Below, piece by piece: positions 8,528-17,044 of a stretch of 64,000 bases of DNA. The position numbers and the translations under genes were made by a program. The notes beneath the pieces are model-generated. The model saw only the letters and a list, made by a program, of their open reading frames with translations. It made no database searches and was not told where the DNA came from. Position 1 is the stretch's first letter; the number at the start of each line of letters is the position of its first letter. Source of the DNA: an uncultured Eubacterium sp. (GTDB taxonomy: Bacteria; Bacillota; Clostridia; Lachnospirales; Lachnospiraceae); the NCBI GenBank assembly GCA_910584595.1, contig CAJUBQ010000014.1, positions 5,099-69,098 of the forward strand, given 5' to 3'.

Positions 8528-10090
8528 ATGTTTGTAAAAATAATCTTTTTAATTCTGTTTTTTGCAGTGATGATTGGGGTAGGCTTGTATTCCAGAAAAC
8601 ATGCATCCAATGTCAATGATTTTGTACTTGGCGGCAGAAGCGTGGGACCGTGGCTGACGGCATTTGCTTATGGCACATCTTATTTTTCTGCGGTTGTGTT
8701 TGTAGGATATGCGGGACAGTTTGGATATAAGTATGGCCTTGCGTCAACATGGATCGGTGTTGGCAATGCATTGATCGGGTCTTTGTTAGCATGGGTCATT
8801 CTCGGGCGGCGTACCCGGATTATGAGCAATCATTTGTCAGCGGCGACGATGCCGGATTATTTTGGCAAACGGTATCAGTCGAATGCGCTTCGGATTGCTG
8901 CGTCTGTGATCTCATTTGTCTTTCTTATACCGTATACGGCTTCTGTGTATAATGGACTTTCCAGACTGTTTGGCATGGCGTTTGATATCCCTTATGAGGT
9001 GTGTGTCATTGTGATGGCGGCGTTAACCTGTGTGTATGTGATATTGGGCGGTTATATGGCGACAGCGATCAATGACTTTATTCAGGGGATTGTTATGCTT
9101 GGCGGTATCGTAGCTGTTATTGCCGCGGTTTTAAGCGGGCAGGGAGGATTTTTAAATGCTGTGCGCAGCCTGTCCGAATTTGAAAGCGATGTGGCTGTCA
9201 CGATGGGACAAAAAGGAGCGTTTACTTCATTTTTCGGGCCGGATCCGATGAATCTGCTCGGTGTCATTATTTTAACATCGCTTGGTACGTGGGGGCTTCC
9301 GCAGATGATACATAAATTTTATGCAATCAAAGACGAAAAATCGATCCAGTCCGGTACGGTGATTTCTACTTTTTTTGCAATCGTTGTATCTGGCGGCTGT
9401 TATTTTCTGGGAGGATTTGGCAGATTGTTTGATACGGCAGCGATTCATAAAGAGGATGGCAGCGTGATTTTTGATGCGATTATTCCGTCAATGCTTTCTA
9501 CCTTACCGGATTTGCTTGTCGGTATTGTGATTGTCCTTGTGCTCTCAGCCTCAATGTCTACCTTGTCTTCGCTTGTGCTGACTTCGAGCTCTACCTTAAC
9601 GCTGGATTTTCTAAAGGATAATATCATTAAAAAAATGAGTGAGAAAAAGCAGCTGCTTTGTATGCGGATCCTTCTTATATTTTTTATCGTCTGCTCTGTT
9701 GTACTGGCGCTGTTTCCTCCAAAATCGATCGCGCAGTTTATTGCACAGCTGATGGGAATTTCCTGGGGCGCATTGGCAGGGGCGTTTTTAGCGCCGTTTT
9801 TGTATGGCCTGTACTGGAAAGGCGTTACACGTGCGGCAGTTTGGGCAAGCTTTGCGTGCGGGATCGGCATTACCGTGTCCAATCTGTTTCTTGGCTACAT
9901 AGCTTCACCGATTAATGCCGGAGCGATCGCTATGGTAGCAGGCATTATCATCGTTCCGATTGTCAGTGCGGTCACTCCGAATATGGATAAGCAGGAAGTA
10001 GAGCATATTTTTTCCTGCCTGGAAGAGCAGGTTGTTGTAGATCAAAAGATTGCGCTGCCAAGACAGCAGGGCGGTAAGCGTAAAAATTGA
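8528..10090 (+). CDS. Sodium:solute symporter (SSS family)
   Basis: 520-residue membrane transporter of the SSS/SLC5 family with about 13 hydrophobic segments. Family signature regions: NDFVLGGRSVGPWLTAFAYG near the N-terminus, FQG-type helix INDFIQGIVML, and LSASMSTLSSLVLTSSSTL carrying the Ser/Thr sodium site. The ATG at 8528 is chosen because AGGAGG (8516-8521) sits 6 bases before it; the in-frame ATG at 8522 directly abuts that site and is too close. Context suggests uptake or export of an aromatic or organic acid; the substrate is not determinable. Confidence 0.92.
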   Translation: MFVKIIFLILFFAVMIGVGLYSRKHASNVNDFVLGGRSVGPWLTAFAYGTSYFSAVVFVGYAGQFGYKYGLASTWIGVGNALIGSLLAWVILGRRTRIMSNHLSAATMPDYFGKRYQSNALRIAASVISFVFLIPYTASVYNGLSRLFGMAFDIPYEVCVIVMAALTCVYVILGGYMATAINDFIQGIVMLGGIVAVIAAVLSGQGGFLNAVRSLSEFESDVAVTMGQKGAFTSFFGPDPMNLLGVIILTSLGTWGLPQMIHKFYAIKDEKSIQSGTVISTFFAIVVSGGCYFLGGFGRLFDTAAIHKEDGSVIFDAIIPSMLSTLPDLLVGIVIVLVLSASMSTLSSLVLTSSSTLTLDFLKDNIIKKMSEKKQLLCMRILLIFFIVCSVVLALFPPKSIAQFIAQLMGISWGALAGAFLAPFLYGLYWKGVTRAAVWASFACGIGITVSNLFLGYIASPINAGAIAMVAGIIIVPIVSAVTPNMDKQEVEHIFSCLEEQVVVDQKIALPRQQGGKRKN

Positions 10091-10182
10091 ATATTCTATC
10101 GAACACCCGTTATCAGATGTGCAGCTGAATTTAGATGTGCGGAAATTGCAGAAAAAGAGCACTTAATTTTCAAACATAGGTA

Positions 10183-10211
10183 TTTACAGGCGTAGAAATT
10201 AGTGGTATAAT
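10183..10211 (+). promoter_or_regulatory. Near-consensus promoter of the peptide-maturation operon
   Basis: TTTACA (10183-10188), a 17-base spacer and TATAAT (10206-10211) lie about 70 bases before the radical SAM gene start. This is among the best sigmaA matches in the window and suggests a new transcription unit starts here. Confidence 0.75.
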
Positions 10212-10279
10212 TCAAATCATACGTAGTACATTGAAATTCATAGTAATGATATTCTAAAGATAACTGGGGAGATGGGGTT

Positions 10280-11368
10280 ATGGGCAAACCATTTATAAAA
10301 CTGGTGCAGTCTCCACTTGCATACTATTTTTTTGATGTGAATCAAAATCAGGTTGTGCGTATACCGGAACGGACATACCATATTTTGGAAGAGATGCTTT
10401 CAGGGAAAGACGCCGAAGAGGATGAAACTATCCGTCGGCTAAAACAGATCGGCTTTTTGTCAGACAGGAAGGTTTGTGAGATCCGGCATCCGGATACAGA
10501 TATGCTGCAGGATATTTTAGGGACAAAACTAAACAGTCTTGTCCTTCAGATTACGCAGAGCTGTAATCTGAGATGCCGGTATTGTATTTATTCGGAACAT
10601 TCTAATCCATTGCAGCGTTCACACAGTATGAAACGTATGGATTTGGAGACGGCAAAAAAGGCTGTCGACTTTTTCGCTGTACATTCCTGTGAGACGCAGC
10701 TGCCGACAGTGGCTTTTTATGGCGGTGAACCGCTTTTGGAATTTGAGAACATAAAGCGGATCATCACATATGCGAAAGAAAAGCTGTGCGGCCAGAAGAT
10801 CCGTTTTACCTTTACAACAAATGGGGCGCTGCTGACGCCGGAAATTGCTGATTATGCGTACGAAAATGAAATTTATTTTGTGCTGAGCCTGGACGGACCG
10901 GCATCTGTCCATGATAAAAACCGTAAGGATGCAGGCGGGAATGGCACTTATGAAGTGATCCAAAAAAACATGTCATATATCAAAGAACGCTATCCGGAGT
11001 ATTATAAGAAGCTGGCTATAAATACAGTATTGGACACAGGCCAGGATTATAAGAAAATCGTATCCATGTATCAAAATCCGCTGTGGAGCGGCATGTCAGG
11101 ATATTATTCTTCCTACATAGAAGAGATGGAAGAGATGGATGAAGTGAAAAAAACAGTCATTTCAGATGATTTCCGCAAACAGGAAGCATACTATCGTTTC
11201 CTTGCATATGCAGAGTATTTGAAAACAGGCGCATATACAGGGAAAGATGCGGTGGCGGCGCAGGATGTAAGGGAACTTGGAAAGCTAAAGGATGAGACGT
11301 TTGAAAAGCACGCAGGACTGCCGGAACGAGGGGCGCCTGAAGGAGGAAAAAAAGCATGGGAAATCTGA
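10280..11368 (+). CDS. Radical SAM peptide maturase, C-terminal SPASM region missing
   Basis: 362-residue radical SAM enzyme. An N-terminal ~80-residue segment with a PqqD/RRE-like winged-helix look (VRIPERTYHILEEML) precedes the [4Fe-4S] motif CNLRCRYC (Cys95, 99, 102), YGGEP at 147-151 for SAM, and TTNGALL. This layout matches the Cys-rich-peptide maturases (CcpM-like) of Clostridia. Relatives normally continue with a Cys-rich SPASM domain binding auxiliary clusters; here no cysteine occurs after about residue 170 and the protein ends in a charged, low-complexity tail (GAPEGGKKAWEI) that is really the translated ribosome site of the next gene. So it looks shortened, perhaps by deletion. The downstream peptide gene overlaps its end by 13 bases. 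Confidence 0.85.
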   Translation: MGKPFIKLVQSPLAYYFFDVNQNQVVRIPERTYHILEEMLSGKDAEEDETIRRLKQIGFLSDRKVCEIRHPDTDMLQDILGTKLNSLVLQITQSCNLRCRYCIYSEHSNPLQRSHSMKRMDLETAKKAVDFFAVHSCETQLPTVAFYGGEPLLEFENIKRIITYAKEKLCGQKIRFTFTTNGALLTPEIADYAYENEIYFVLSLDGPASVHDKNRKDAGGNGTYEVIQKNMSYIKERYPEYYKKLAINTVLDTGQDYKKIVSMYQNPLWSGMSGYYSSYIEEMEEMDEVKKTVISDDFRKQEAYYRFLAYAEYLKTGAYTGKDAVAAQDVRELGKLKDETFEKHAGLPERGAPEGGKKAWEI

Positions 11369-11547
11369 AAAAAAGAATCCGCAGCAGTGAAGGTGCGGCA
11401 TCCGTAGAACAGTACAGATATATTACATGCGCAGGGCCTGCACAGCAATATTGTGATATGGAATGTAATATATCCGGACCTAATGGCTATGCAATGGCAA
11501 TCGTGCGCCAGCAGCATGAGCACATATTCGTAGCGGATTATCAATAG
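11356..11547 (+). CDS. Candidate RiPP precursor peptide with three cysteines
   Basis: 63 residues. The N-terminal part (MGNLKKRI..., then a Glu/Ala-rich stretch to about 20) looks like a leader; Cys25, Cys33 and Cys37 with Gly/Pro/Asn around them look like a core; the C-terminal third is His- and Gln-containing. An excellent AGGAGG site lies 9 bases before its ATG, and it overlaps the maturase gene. Small Cys peptides of the CLI_3235/Clo7bot type beside a radical SAM maturase are known in Clostridia; the N-terminal Leu-Lys-Lys pattern resembles them, but I cannot confirm membership. Likely the substrate of the enzyme at 10280. Confidence 0.6.
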   Translation: MGNLKKRIRSSEGAASVEQYRYITCAGPAQQYCDMECNISGPNGYAMAIVRQQHEHIFVADYQ

Positions 11548-11557
11548 CAAAACAAGT

Positions 11558-11614
11558 GGCTGGCATGCAAGCAAGTGTTTGACTGCCAGCCGATTTCCAT
11601 TACAATGGCTGGCA
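11558..11614 (+). promoter_or_regulatory. Two mutually exclusive hairpins after the peptide gene
   Basis: GGCTGGCA occurs at 11558-11565 and again at 11607-11614, and a single TGCCAGCC at 11584-11591 can pair with either copy (loops of 18 and 15 bases). The second hairpin is followed by ACAGTTTTA, a short T-run. This is the layout of an attenuator that could set the ratio of precursor peptide to downstream protease/transporter mRNA. Pairing is seen; the role is inferred. Confidence 0.5.
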
Positions 11615-11668
11615 ACAGTTTTATGGGTTATCTGAGCTGTTACGATGGATGAGTCCGGGAGAGAGGTT

Positions 11669-14023
11669 ATGAAGAAAAAAAAATATGGCATATTGTTTTT
11701 GCCGGCTGTACTTTTGCTTGCCGCAGTTGGTATCTGTTTATGGACCGTCTCAGATCATGGAAGAAAAAAAACGACAGGGGAACAGGAAGCGGCAGAGCAG
11801 AAGCTGACCATCTGGCTGGATGCAGAAAATGAATATGATGTGCGTTACAGAGCAGCTTTTTACCTGGATGCAAGAGAGAAACTGCAGGGGACAGAGTATG
11901 CTTCTTATTTTACAGATATGGATTTTGAGCTTGTTTCTAAAAGCGGTTTATCCGGGCAGCAGTATCGGGAGGAAATGGAGCTTGCATTGGAAAAAGGGGA
12001 AGGCCCTGATATTATTTATATGGATGCATGCAATGGAGTAGATCCGACAGAGCTCATAAAAGAAAAGAAGCTCGCGCCGCTTGGCGGCGAGATTACAAAA
12101 CGGGTGGGAGAAACGTTGGAATACGCGCAGGGGGCGCTGGAAGCCGGACAGCAGGATGGAACGAACTATGTGCTTCCGATCTGTATGGAATGCCCGATTG
12201 TATTCGGAATAAAAGAAGATCTGGAAGCTGCCGGGATTCATACCGACCGGAAATACGGTTCTTTGGATGAATTTTTGGATGCGCTGCTGGCGGCGCAGGA
12301 TCATACCGGAAAGCTGATATTTGAAAGCCCGCAGGCGGCTGACTGGCTGGAACAGTATTATCTGCCGCAGGATGCGGATCAAAAGCTTAGTGAAAAACTG
12401 GCCCGGGTACGGGGTCTGTGCGGAACAGATGAAAGCACGTTCAGCGCATATCACGGATTGGCTCAGAGGGAGTGTCTGCTGGGCGGCTGCGGCATTTATG
12501 ATTATAAAAATCTTGGAATCAATGCGTCTGTGTTTGGAGAGCAGCAGCTTGCGCTCTTTGCCATACCTGACAGCGAAGGAGCTGTGAGCGGACGCATTAC
12601 TCATGCAGCGGCAGTAAATGCTGATTCTGAAAATGTGCAGGAGGCATTAAAAGCGCTGCTGATGTTTCAATATGCGATGCCGTGTCCGGATATTACCGTC
12701 ATCAATGAAAAAGCAAGCGGTATTTTGGAAACGGCGGACAGTACGCTGCTTTCTACGCCCGGCGTGCTCGCGGTGCCGGATAAGGGGCTTTCCCAAGAAA
12801 CGGCAGAAGATTTTAAGAAATGTTCAGTACTAGGGTGCAGCAGCATGTCGTATGTACAGCAATATGGAGACAGGGATGCGCATACAGTACATGCAGGCAG
12901 CGCTGACAAAGGCAGCAGGCAGATGAGTATCTGTTACGCAGATATGGGGGATGCGCAGGCATATCCGCTCGGCCGTTTGCTGAATCAGGCGGCAGCGTCG
13001 TATGCACAGTCCCAGGAAACGGTTGATGTGCAGCTGCTTTCAAAAAGTGTCCATCGGTTGGGGCTGCCGAAGGAATACCGCCTGATGGATCAGTATCAAA
13101 CAGCGCCGGATGCGCTGATTTGTCCGGCCGCAGAGTCTTTGGATCTATGCGGGATAAAAGCAGGTATGGGAGCGGATTTTGACAGGATGTTGAAAGAAAG
13201 CAGTGATACACTCCGGTTTTTGCCTGATTTTTTAAAAGAAGGCATTCGATATGGCGCTGCAGCGGTTGGGCTTCCGATACAGGTGCGAGAGTACGGAGCC
13301 TGGGTTAGCCGCCGAATGCTGAAACAGGCTGGTCTTTCCGAAGACTGGAAGCCGAAAGATGCCGTACAGCTGACAAAGGGGATGGAAAAGCTTGCAAAAA
13401 CTGCTGGACCTGCAAATGTAGTATTTGGCAGAAATGAGATGAAGGCGTATGCATTATTTGCGGAACCGGACAGTTTGCTTGTACAGCAGGAAGACGGCAG
13501 TTTTCGGTGTTCCAAAGACAGCTGGGCTAACAGTATTGCGATGTTCCAAAGCTGGAAAGATGCCGGGATCGCGCGGCGTGTTGCCGGAGCACGTGTACAG
13601 GAAGCCATGCAAAAGCTTGCAGAAGGGAAAACCGGTATGGTTTTGGGATGCAGTGATTTGTCCGGATATATTGATGGTGCATATGGTGCGGCAATGACAA
13701 AAAAACAGCAGCAGGATCTGGTGTTTCTCTCTCTGTCTCCAGCCGCAGAGGCGGATATTTTGTTTGTTTCCCAAAATTCAGATCACGCAGAGGAAGCGTT
13801 TGCATTTTGGAAAGAAGCGCTTTGCCTGCCGAACTATGAAGAGATGATTCGTGCGAACTGCGGGATTCCGGTTACGCAGGCGTCAGAAAATGTCAGACAG
13901 ATTCTTCCTTTGGAGGAAATGAAAGGAGATTTCATGGAATTGCTGGAAGGTATATGGGAATCAGATGATGACGCACAGGATCTTGCAGAACGGTATCCGT
14001 TGTATGAATGGACGGAAACGTAA
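11669..14023 (+). CDS. Membrane-anchored protein with two solute-binding (MalE-like) modules
   Basis: 784 residues. One N-terminal hydrophobic segment (about 6-24) without a good lipobox anchors it outside the membrane. Two successive extracellular solute-binding-like modules follow, roughly 45-370 and 420-784. Each has the family pattern of a short Asp-containing strand (IIYMDAC in the first), a LPI/GLPIQV segment before a hinge, and the aromatic helix followed by SLDEFLDALL or AVQLTKGMEKLAK. ATG 11669 is chosen over 11645 because GGAGAGAGG lies just before it. Normal proteins of this family have one module. Its neighbours are MalF/MalG-like permeases and a peptide maturase, so its ligand may be a peptide rather than a sugar. 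Confidence 0.75.
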   Translation: MKKKKYGILFLPAVLLLAAVGICLWTVSDHGRKKTTGEQEAAEQKLTIWLDAENEYDVRYRAAFYLDAREKLQGTEYASYFTDMDFELVSKSGLSGQQYREEMELALEKGEGPDIIYMDACNGVDPTELIKEKKLAPLGGEITKRVGETLEYAQGALEAGQQDGTNYVLPICMECPIVFGIKEDLEAAGIHTDRKYGSLDEFLDALLAAQDHTGKLIFESPQAADWLEQYYLPQDADQKLSEKLARVRGLCGTDESTFSAYHGLAQRECLLGGCGIYDYKNLGINASVFGEQQLALFAIPDSEGAVSGRITHAAAVNADSENVQEALKALLMFQYAMPCPDITVINEKASGILETADSTLLSTPGVLAVPDKGLSQETAEDFKKCSVLGCSSMSYVQQYGDRDAHTVHAGSADKGSRQMSICYADMGDAQAYPLGRLLNQAAASYAQSQETVDVQLLSKSVHRLGLPKEYRLMDQYQTAPDALICPAAESLDLCGIKAGMGADFDRMLKESSDTLRFLPDFLKEGIRYGAAAVGLPIQVREYGAWVSRRMLKQAGLSEDWKPKDAVQLTKGMEKLAKTAGPANVVFGRNEMKAYALFAEPDSLLVQQEDGSFRCSKDSWANSIAMFQSWKDAGIARRVAGARVQEAMQKLAEGKTGMVLGCSDLSGYIDGAYGAAMTKKQQQDLVFLSLSPAAEADILFVSQNSDHAEEAFAFWKEALCLPNYEEMIRANCGIPVTQASENVRQILPLEEMKGDFMELLEGIWESDDDAQDLAERYPLYEWTET

Positions 14024-14077
14024 GACAGGAGCGGATCTGGCAGGCGGAGCAATGGAATATGGGAGTATGGTCTGAAC

Positions 14078-15205
14078 ATGAACAGGATAAAAATTGCAGT
14101 ATTGGATGACGGCGTTTGTACAGACTCCGCTGTTTTAGCCAAACGGCTGGATTTTGACATGCAGTGCCACAGCGGAGTGATACAGCCCCGCTGCCGGCCG
14201 GTTATGCCTGGTTCCCATGGTACGGTTGTTGCGGATCTGATCTGTGCTTATGGAAAGAGCGTGCAGATTGGCAGCGTACAGGTGATGCTGCCGAAGGAAC
14301 GGGGAAGCATCTGTGATGTGCTGTGTGCAGCCCGGTGGTGTGCAGACCATGGTGCAGATGTCATTCATATGAGTATCGGAACGAAACAGTGGCAGGATTT
14401 TTTCCAAATGGAGCGTGTGATCGTTCCGCTGGCTGAAAAGATTCCTGTTGTAGCGGCAAATAATAACAGCAAAGAATTTTCACTGCCCGGCGGTATTTCC
14501 GTTGTCTGGGATGTAAGCTTTAAGCTGTCTGGCGGTCCGGTAGTGAGAAACAAACAAAGAGGCGCATATGGCATAGAAACAAATCTTTGGGTGCCAAAGC
14601 AGGCTGCATGCAGATATGGAAATCTGATCGGCAGCAGCAACAGCTATCAGGCGGCGCTGGTAACGGGATTTTTGGCAGACAATGGTTTGTTGCAGCGGCC
14701 GGTTTCGCGGCAGAGCTTGTACGATGAGCTGGCATGGCATTGCAGAGGATATGGGACCAGTGTGCAAAAAACGGACAGGACAGACAGCAGCGGTACCTGC
14801 CGGTGTCTGGAAGATATTGCTGTAGTATGGATTTGCATAGAAGGTAAGGCAGAAGAGGGATTTCAGCTGCTGAGAGAATTTCATAAACAAGATTATTATG
14901 CAATCGCAGCGGCACAACAGGATTTGGATTGTATAGATACGATGTTTTGGAAGTGTCTGTCGGTTTTAAATAAAGAACAGCTGTGCGCGTTAGCTGAAGA
15001 ATACCAGTGTGATCTGATCCTTGCTGTTTCGCATCAATGGGATCTGGCGGAATTGGCGGATTATACGCTTCATATATCTGATGCAAAACTTTGTCTTTAT
15101 GGAAAGCGCAGACAGCTGCTTGCCTCGACGGAAAAAACTTCTGGAAGCTGGCAGACGGCAGCGGCGGAACTGATCATCAGGCAGTATGAGAAAGAAATCG
15201 GATAG
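14078..15205 (+). CDS. Subtilisin-like (S8) serine protease with extra C-terminal domain
   Basis: 375 residues. The first ~205 residues have the S8 order: Asp in IAVLDDG (residue 10 or 11), His47 in SHGTVVADLI, the IHMSIG strand (96-101), VVAANNN oxyanion region, and a serine in GSSNSYQAALVTG (Ser187 by alignment to GTSMAAPHVAG). No signal peptide is seen, so it likely acts in the cytoplasm. Residues ~215-375 form an additional alpha/beta domain of unknown type (DLILAVSHQWDLAELADYTL). The best guess is leader removal from the modified peptide encoded at 11356, as S8-type proteases do in other RiPP clusters; it could also be an inactive binding protein. Confidence 0.72.
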   Translation: MNRIKIAVLDDGVCTDSAVLAKRLDFDMQCHSGVIQPRCRPVMPGSHGTVVADLICAYGKSVQIGSVQVMLPKERGSICDVLCAARWCADHGADVIHMSIGTKQWQDFFQMERVIVPLAEKIPVVAANNNSKEFSLPGGISVVWDVSFKLSGGPVVRNKQRGAYGIETNLWVPKQAACRYGNLIGSSNSYQAALVTGFLADNGLLQRPVSRQSLYDELAWHCRGYGTSVQKTDRTDSSGTCRCLEDIAVVWICIEGKAEEGFQLLREFHKQDYYAIAAAQQDLDCIDTMFWKCLSVLNKEQLCALAEEYQCDLILAVSHQWDLAELADYTLHISDAKLCLYGKRRQLLASTEKTSGSWQTAAAELIIRQYEKEIG

Positions 15206-15228
15206 CTGAATAAAAATAACAGGTCATG

Positions 15229-15273
15229 AAATGATCTGTTATGAAATGATCTGCTATAAAATGATCTGTTATA
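15229..15273 (+). repeat. Three tandem 15-bp repeats upstream of the first permease gene
   Basis: Three near-identical copies of AAATGATCTGYTATR begin at 15229, 15244 and 15259. Their 15-base period keeps the frame of the permease gene open (repeated Met-Ile-Cys-Tyr codons), but the ribosome site GGGGAGAAGG lies after them, so they are probably untranslated. Confidence 0.8.
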
Positions 15274-15290
15274 AAATAGGGGAGAAGGCC

Positions 15291-16172
15291 ATGAGCTTAC
15301 GCAAAAAAGAAGCATTTACGGGAATTCTGCTGATCCTGCCATTTTTTGCAGGTTTTTTATTGTTTTATTTAGTACCTTTTTGTATTAGTGCGGGATACTC
15401 ATTTACATCAGGGGTAGGAGGGCTTACGCTGGTTGGGTTTCAAAATTATCGTCAGGTAATGGAAAGCCATGCGTTTAGGCTGGCGGCAGGAAATACATTT
15501 CGGTTTATTGGTTTGGGCATTCCTCTGATTATGGGCATTTCGCTGGGACTTTCCTTGCTGATATTTCAAAAAGCGGGAAAATCAGGTTTGTTCCAGTCTG
15601 TTTTTTTATACCCGATGGTAATTCCAATTGGAACGACGGTGCTGTTTTTTCAGGTGATGCTTTCGGAGTTTGGAGCCATAAACAGAGTATTGTCACTGCT
15701 TCATCTGCCGGTGCAGCAATGGCTGGATTCCGACAAAGCGTTTTATGTACTGCTGTTTTTATATATATGGAAAAATTGCGGCTATAATATGGTATTGTTT
15801 TTAACCGGGCTGAACGCAATTCCCGGAGAGCTTTGGGAAGCAGCGTCGCTCGAAGGTACGGGTGCATGGCGTTATTTTCGCTATATCCAGTGTCCGCTGC
15901 TTGTGCCAAGTTTTTTGTTTGTATTTGTAATGTCGGTGATTAATTCTTTTAAATGCTACAGAGAAGCGTATCTGCTGGCTGGAAGCTATCCGCACGATAG
16001 TATTTATATGCTGCAGCATTTTATGAATCATAATTTTGAAAATCTGAATTACCAGAGACTTTCCGTTGCGGCTATTTTAGTGTTCCTTGTTATTTTTATA
16101 ATGATTATTGGGCTGTTTGCCTGCAGGGCGCATATGGAGCGGGAAGATACGGGCAGACGTAAAAAGCAGTGA
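15291..16172 (+). CDS. MalF-type ABC transporter permease
   Basis: 293 residues with six hydrophobic segments; the EAA-loop WEAASLEGTGAWRYFRYIQC (near 195-215) is the ATPase-contact motif of carbohydrate ABC permeases. Start at 15291 is set by GGGGAGAAGG; the in-frame ATGs upstream lie in a short tandem repeat. It forms a pair with the next gene. No ATPase gene is present in this cluster, so it would need a shared ATPase encoded elsewhere, as for MsmK-type systems. Context with a peptide maturase and protease raises the chance that it moves or senses peptide. Confidence 0.9.
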   Translation: MSLRKKEAFTGILLILPFFAGFLLFYLVPFCISAGYSFTSGVGGLTLVGFQNYRQVMESHAFRLAAGNTFRFIGLGIPLIMGISLGLSLLIFQKAGKSGLFQSVFLYPMVIPIGTTVLFFQVMLSEFGAINRVLSLLHLPVQQWLDSDKAFYVLLFLYIWKNCGYNMVLFLTGLNAIPGELWEAASLEGTGAWRYFRYIQCPLLVPSFLFVFVMSVINSFKCYREAYLLAGSYPHDSIYMLQHFMNHNFENLNYQRLSVAAILVFLVIFIMIIGLFACRAHMEREDTGRRKKQ

Positions 16173-16198
16173 TGGAATGGGCAGGTGAATCAAAGAGT

Positions 16199-17032
16199 AT
16201 GAAAGTGTTAAGAGCAGCCATATTGGCAGCTGCTGCAGTTTTGGTTTTGCTGCCGCTTGTATATACGGTGTCAAATGCATTTATGGGAAGCAGTGAACTA
16301 TTACATTATTATGGGAGTCTTTGGAGTGGGGAGAGACGGTATATGAATTTTCATCTGATACCGGATCGATGGTCGCTGGAAGGACTATACCATGTATTTT
16401 TAGCTGATGCGAACTATCTGACAAAGTTTTGGAATTCGCTTGGCATGACGGCAGCGATTGTGACAGGACAGGTTCTTTTGTCACTGACTGCAGGGTATGG
16501 GTTTTCAAGGTTCCGTTTTCCGGGGCGTAACGTTTTGTTTGTAGCAGTCATTATCCTTATGATGATGCCCTATCAGGTAACGCTGGTCAGTAACTATATT
16601 GTACTGGATCATATGGGGCTGTTAGGATCCTATGCAGCAATGATCCTGCCAGGGATTTTTTCTTCCTTTGGCGTTTTTTTAATCAAACAGACCGTGGATG
16701 AGATACCGATGGAAACACTGGAAGCTGCCAAACTGGATGGGGCAGGAGTCTTTCGAACGCTGATTTATATTGTTGCGCCGATATGCCGGGGCGGGATTGT
16801 GTCATTGATTCTGTTGAACTTTGTAGATAATTGGAACATGGTGGAGCAGCCGATTGTGTTTTTGAAAGAAGAACGGATGTATCCGCTGTCTGTATTTTTA
16901 GCCCGGTCACTTTCAGATACAAAGTCAGCCGGATTTGCATGCGGGTTATTGGCTCTGGCGCCGGTCATGCTTTTATATATGAATTTTAAAGAGGAATTGA
17001 TGAACGGGATTGCTGTATCCAGCTTAAAATAA
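16199..17032 (+). CDS. MalG-type ABC transporter permease
   Basis: 277 residues with six hydrophobic segments and the EAA-loop METLEAAKLDGAGVFRTLIY typical of MalG/UgpE proteins. I place the start at ATG 16199 after AGGTGA; an earlier GTG/ATG at 16169/16172 overlaps the previous stop but lacks a ribosome site. Partner of the permease encoded just before. The family normally imports sugars with a lipoprotein binding protein; two such binding proteins are in this operon (11669 and 18817). Confidence 0.9.
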   Translation: MKVLRAAILAAAAVLVLLPLVYTVSNAFMGSSELLHYYGSLWSGERRYMNFHLIPDRWSLEGLYHVFLADANYLTKFWNSLGMTAAIVTGQVLLSLTAGYGFSRFRFPGRNVLFVAVIILMMMPYQVTLVSNYIVLDHMGLLGSYAAMILPGIFSSFGVFLIKQTVDEIPMETLEAAKLDGAGVFRTLIYIVAPICRGGIVSLILLNFVDNWNMVEQPIVFLKEERMYPLSVFLARSLSDTKSAGFACGLLALAPVMLLYMNFKEELMNGIAVSSLK

Positions 17033-17044
17033 GGAGGTATCTGC

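Noticed and set aside
10091..10279. Second small precursor peptide before the radical SAM gene
   Set aside because: No frame with a start, ribosome site and Cys- or Gly-rich core exists there; only the promoter is supported.
11948..12604. Long open frame on the opposite strand of the tandem binding-protein gene
   Set aside because: It is one of many antisense frames in this GC-richer region; the sense frame has clear domains and a ribosome site.
14520..15086. Antisense open frame inside the S8-like gene
   Set aside because: No ribosome site, Pro/Cys/His-rich shadow composition, and the sense frame explains the region.
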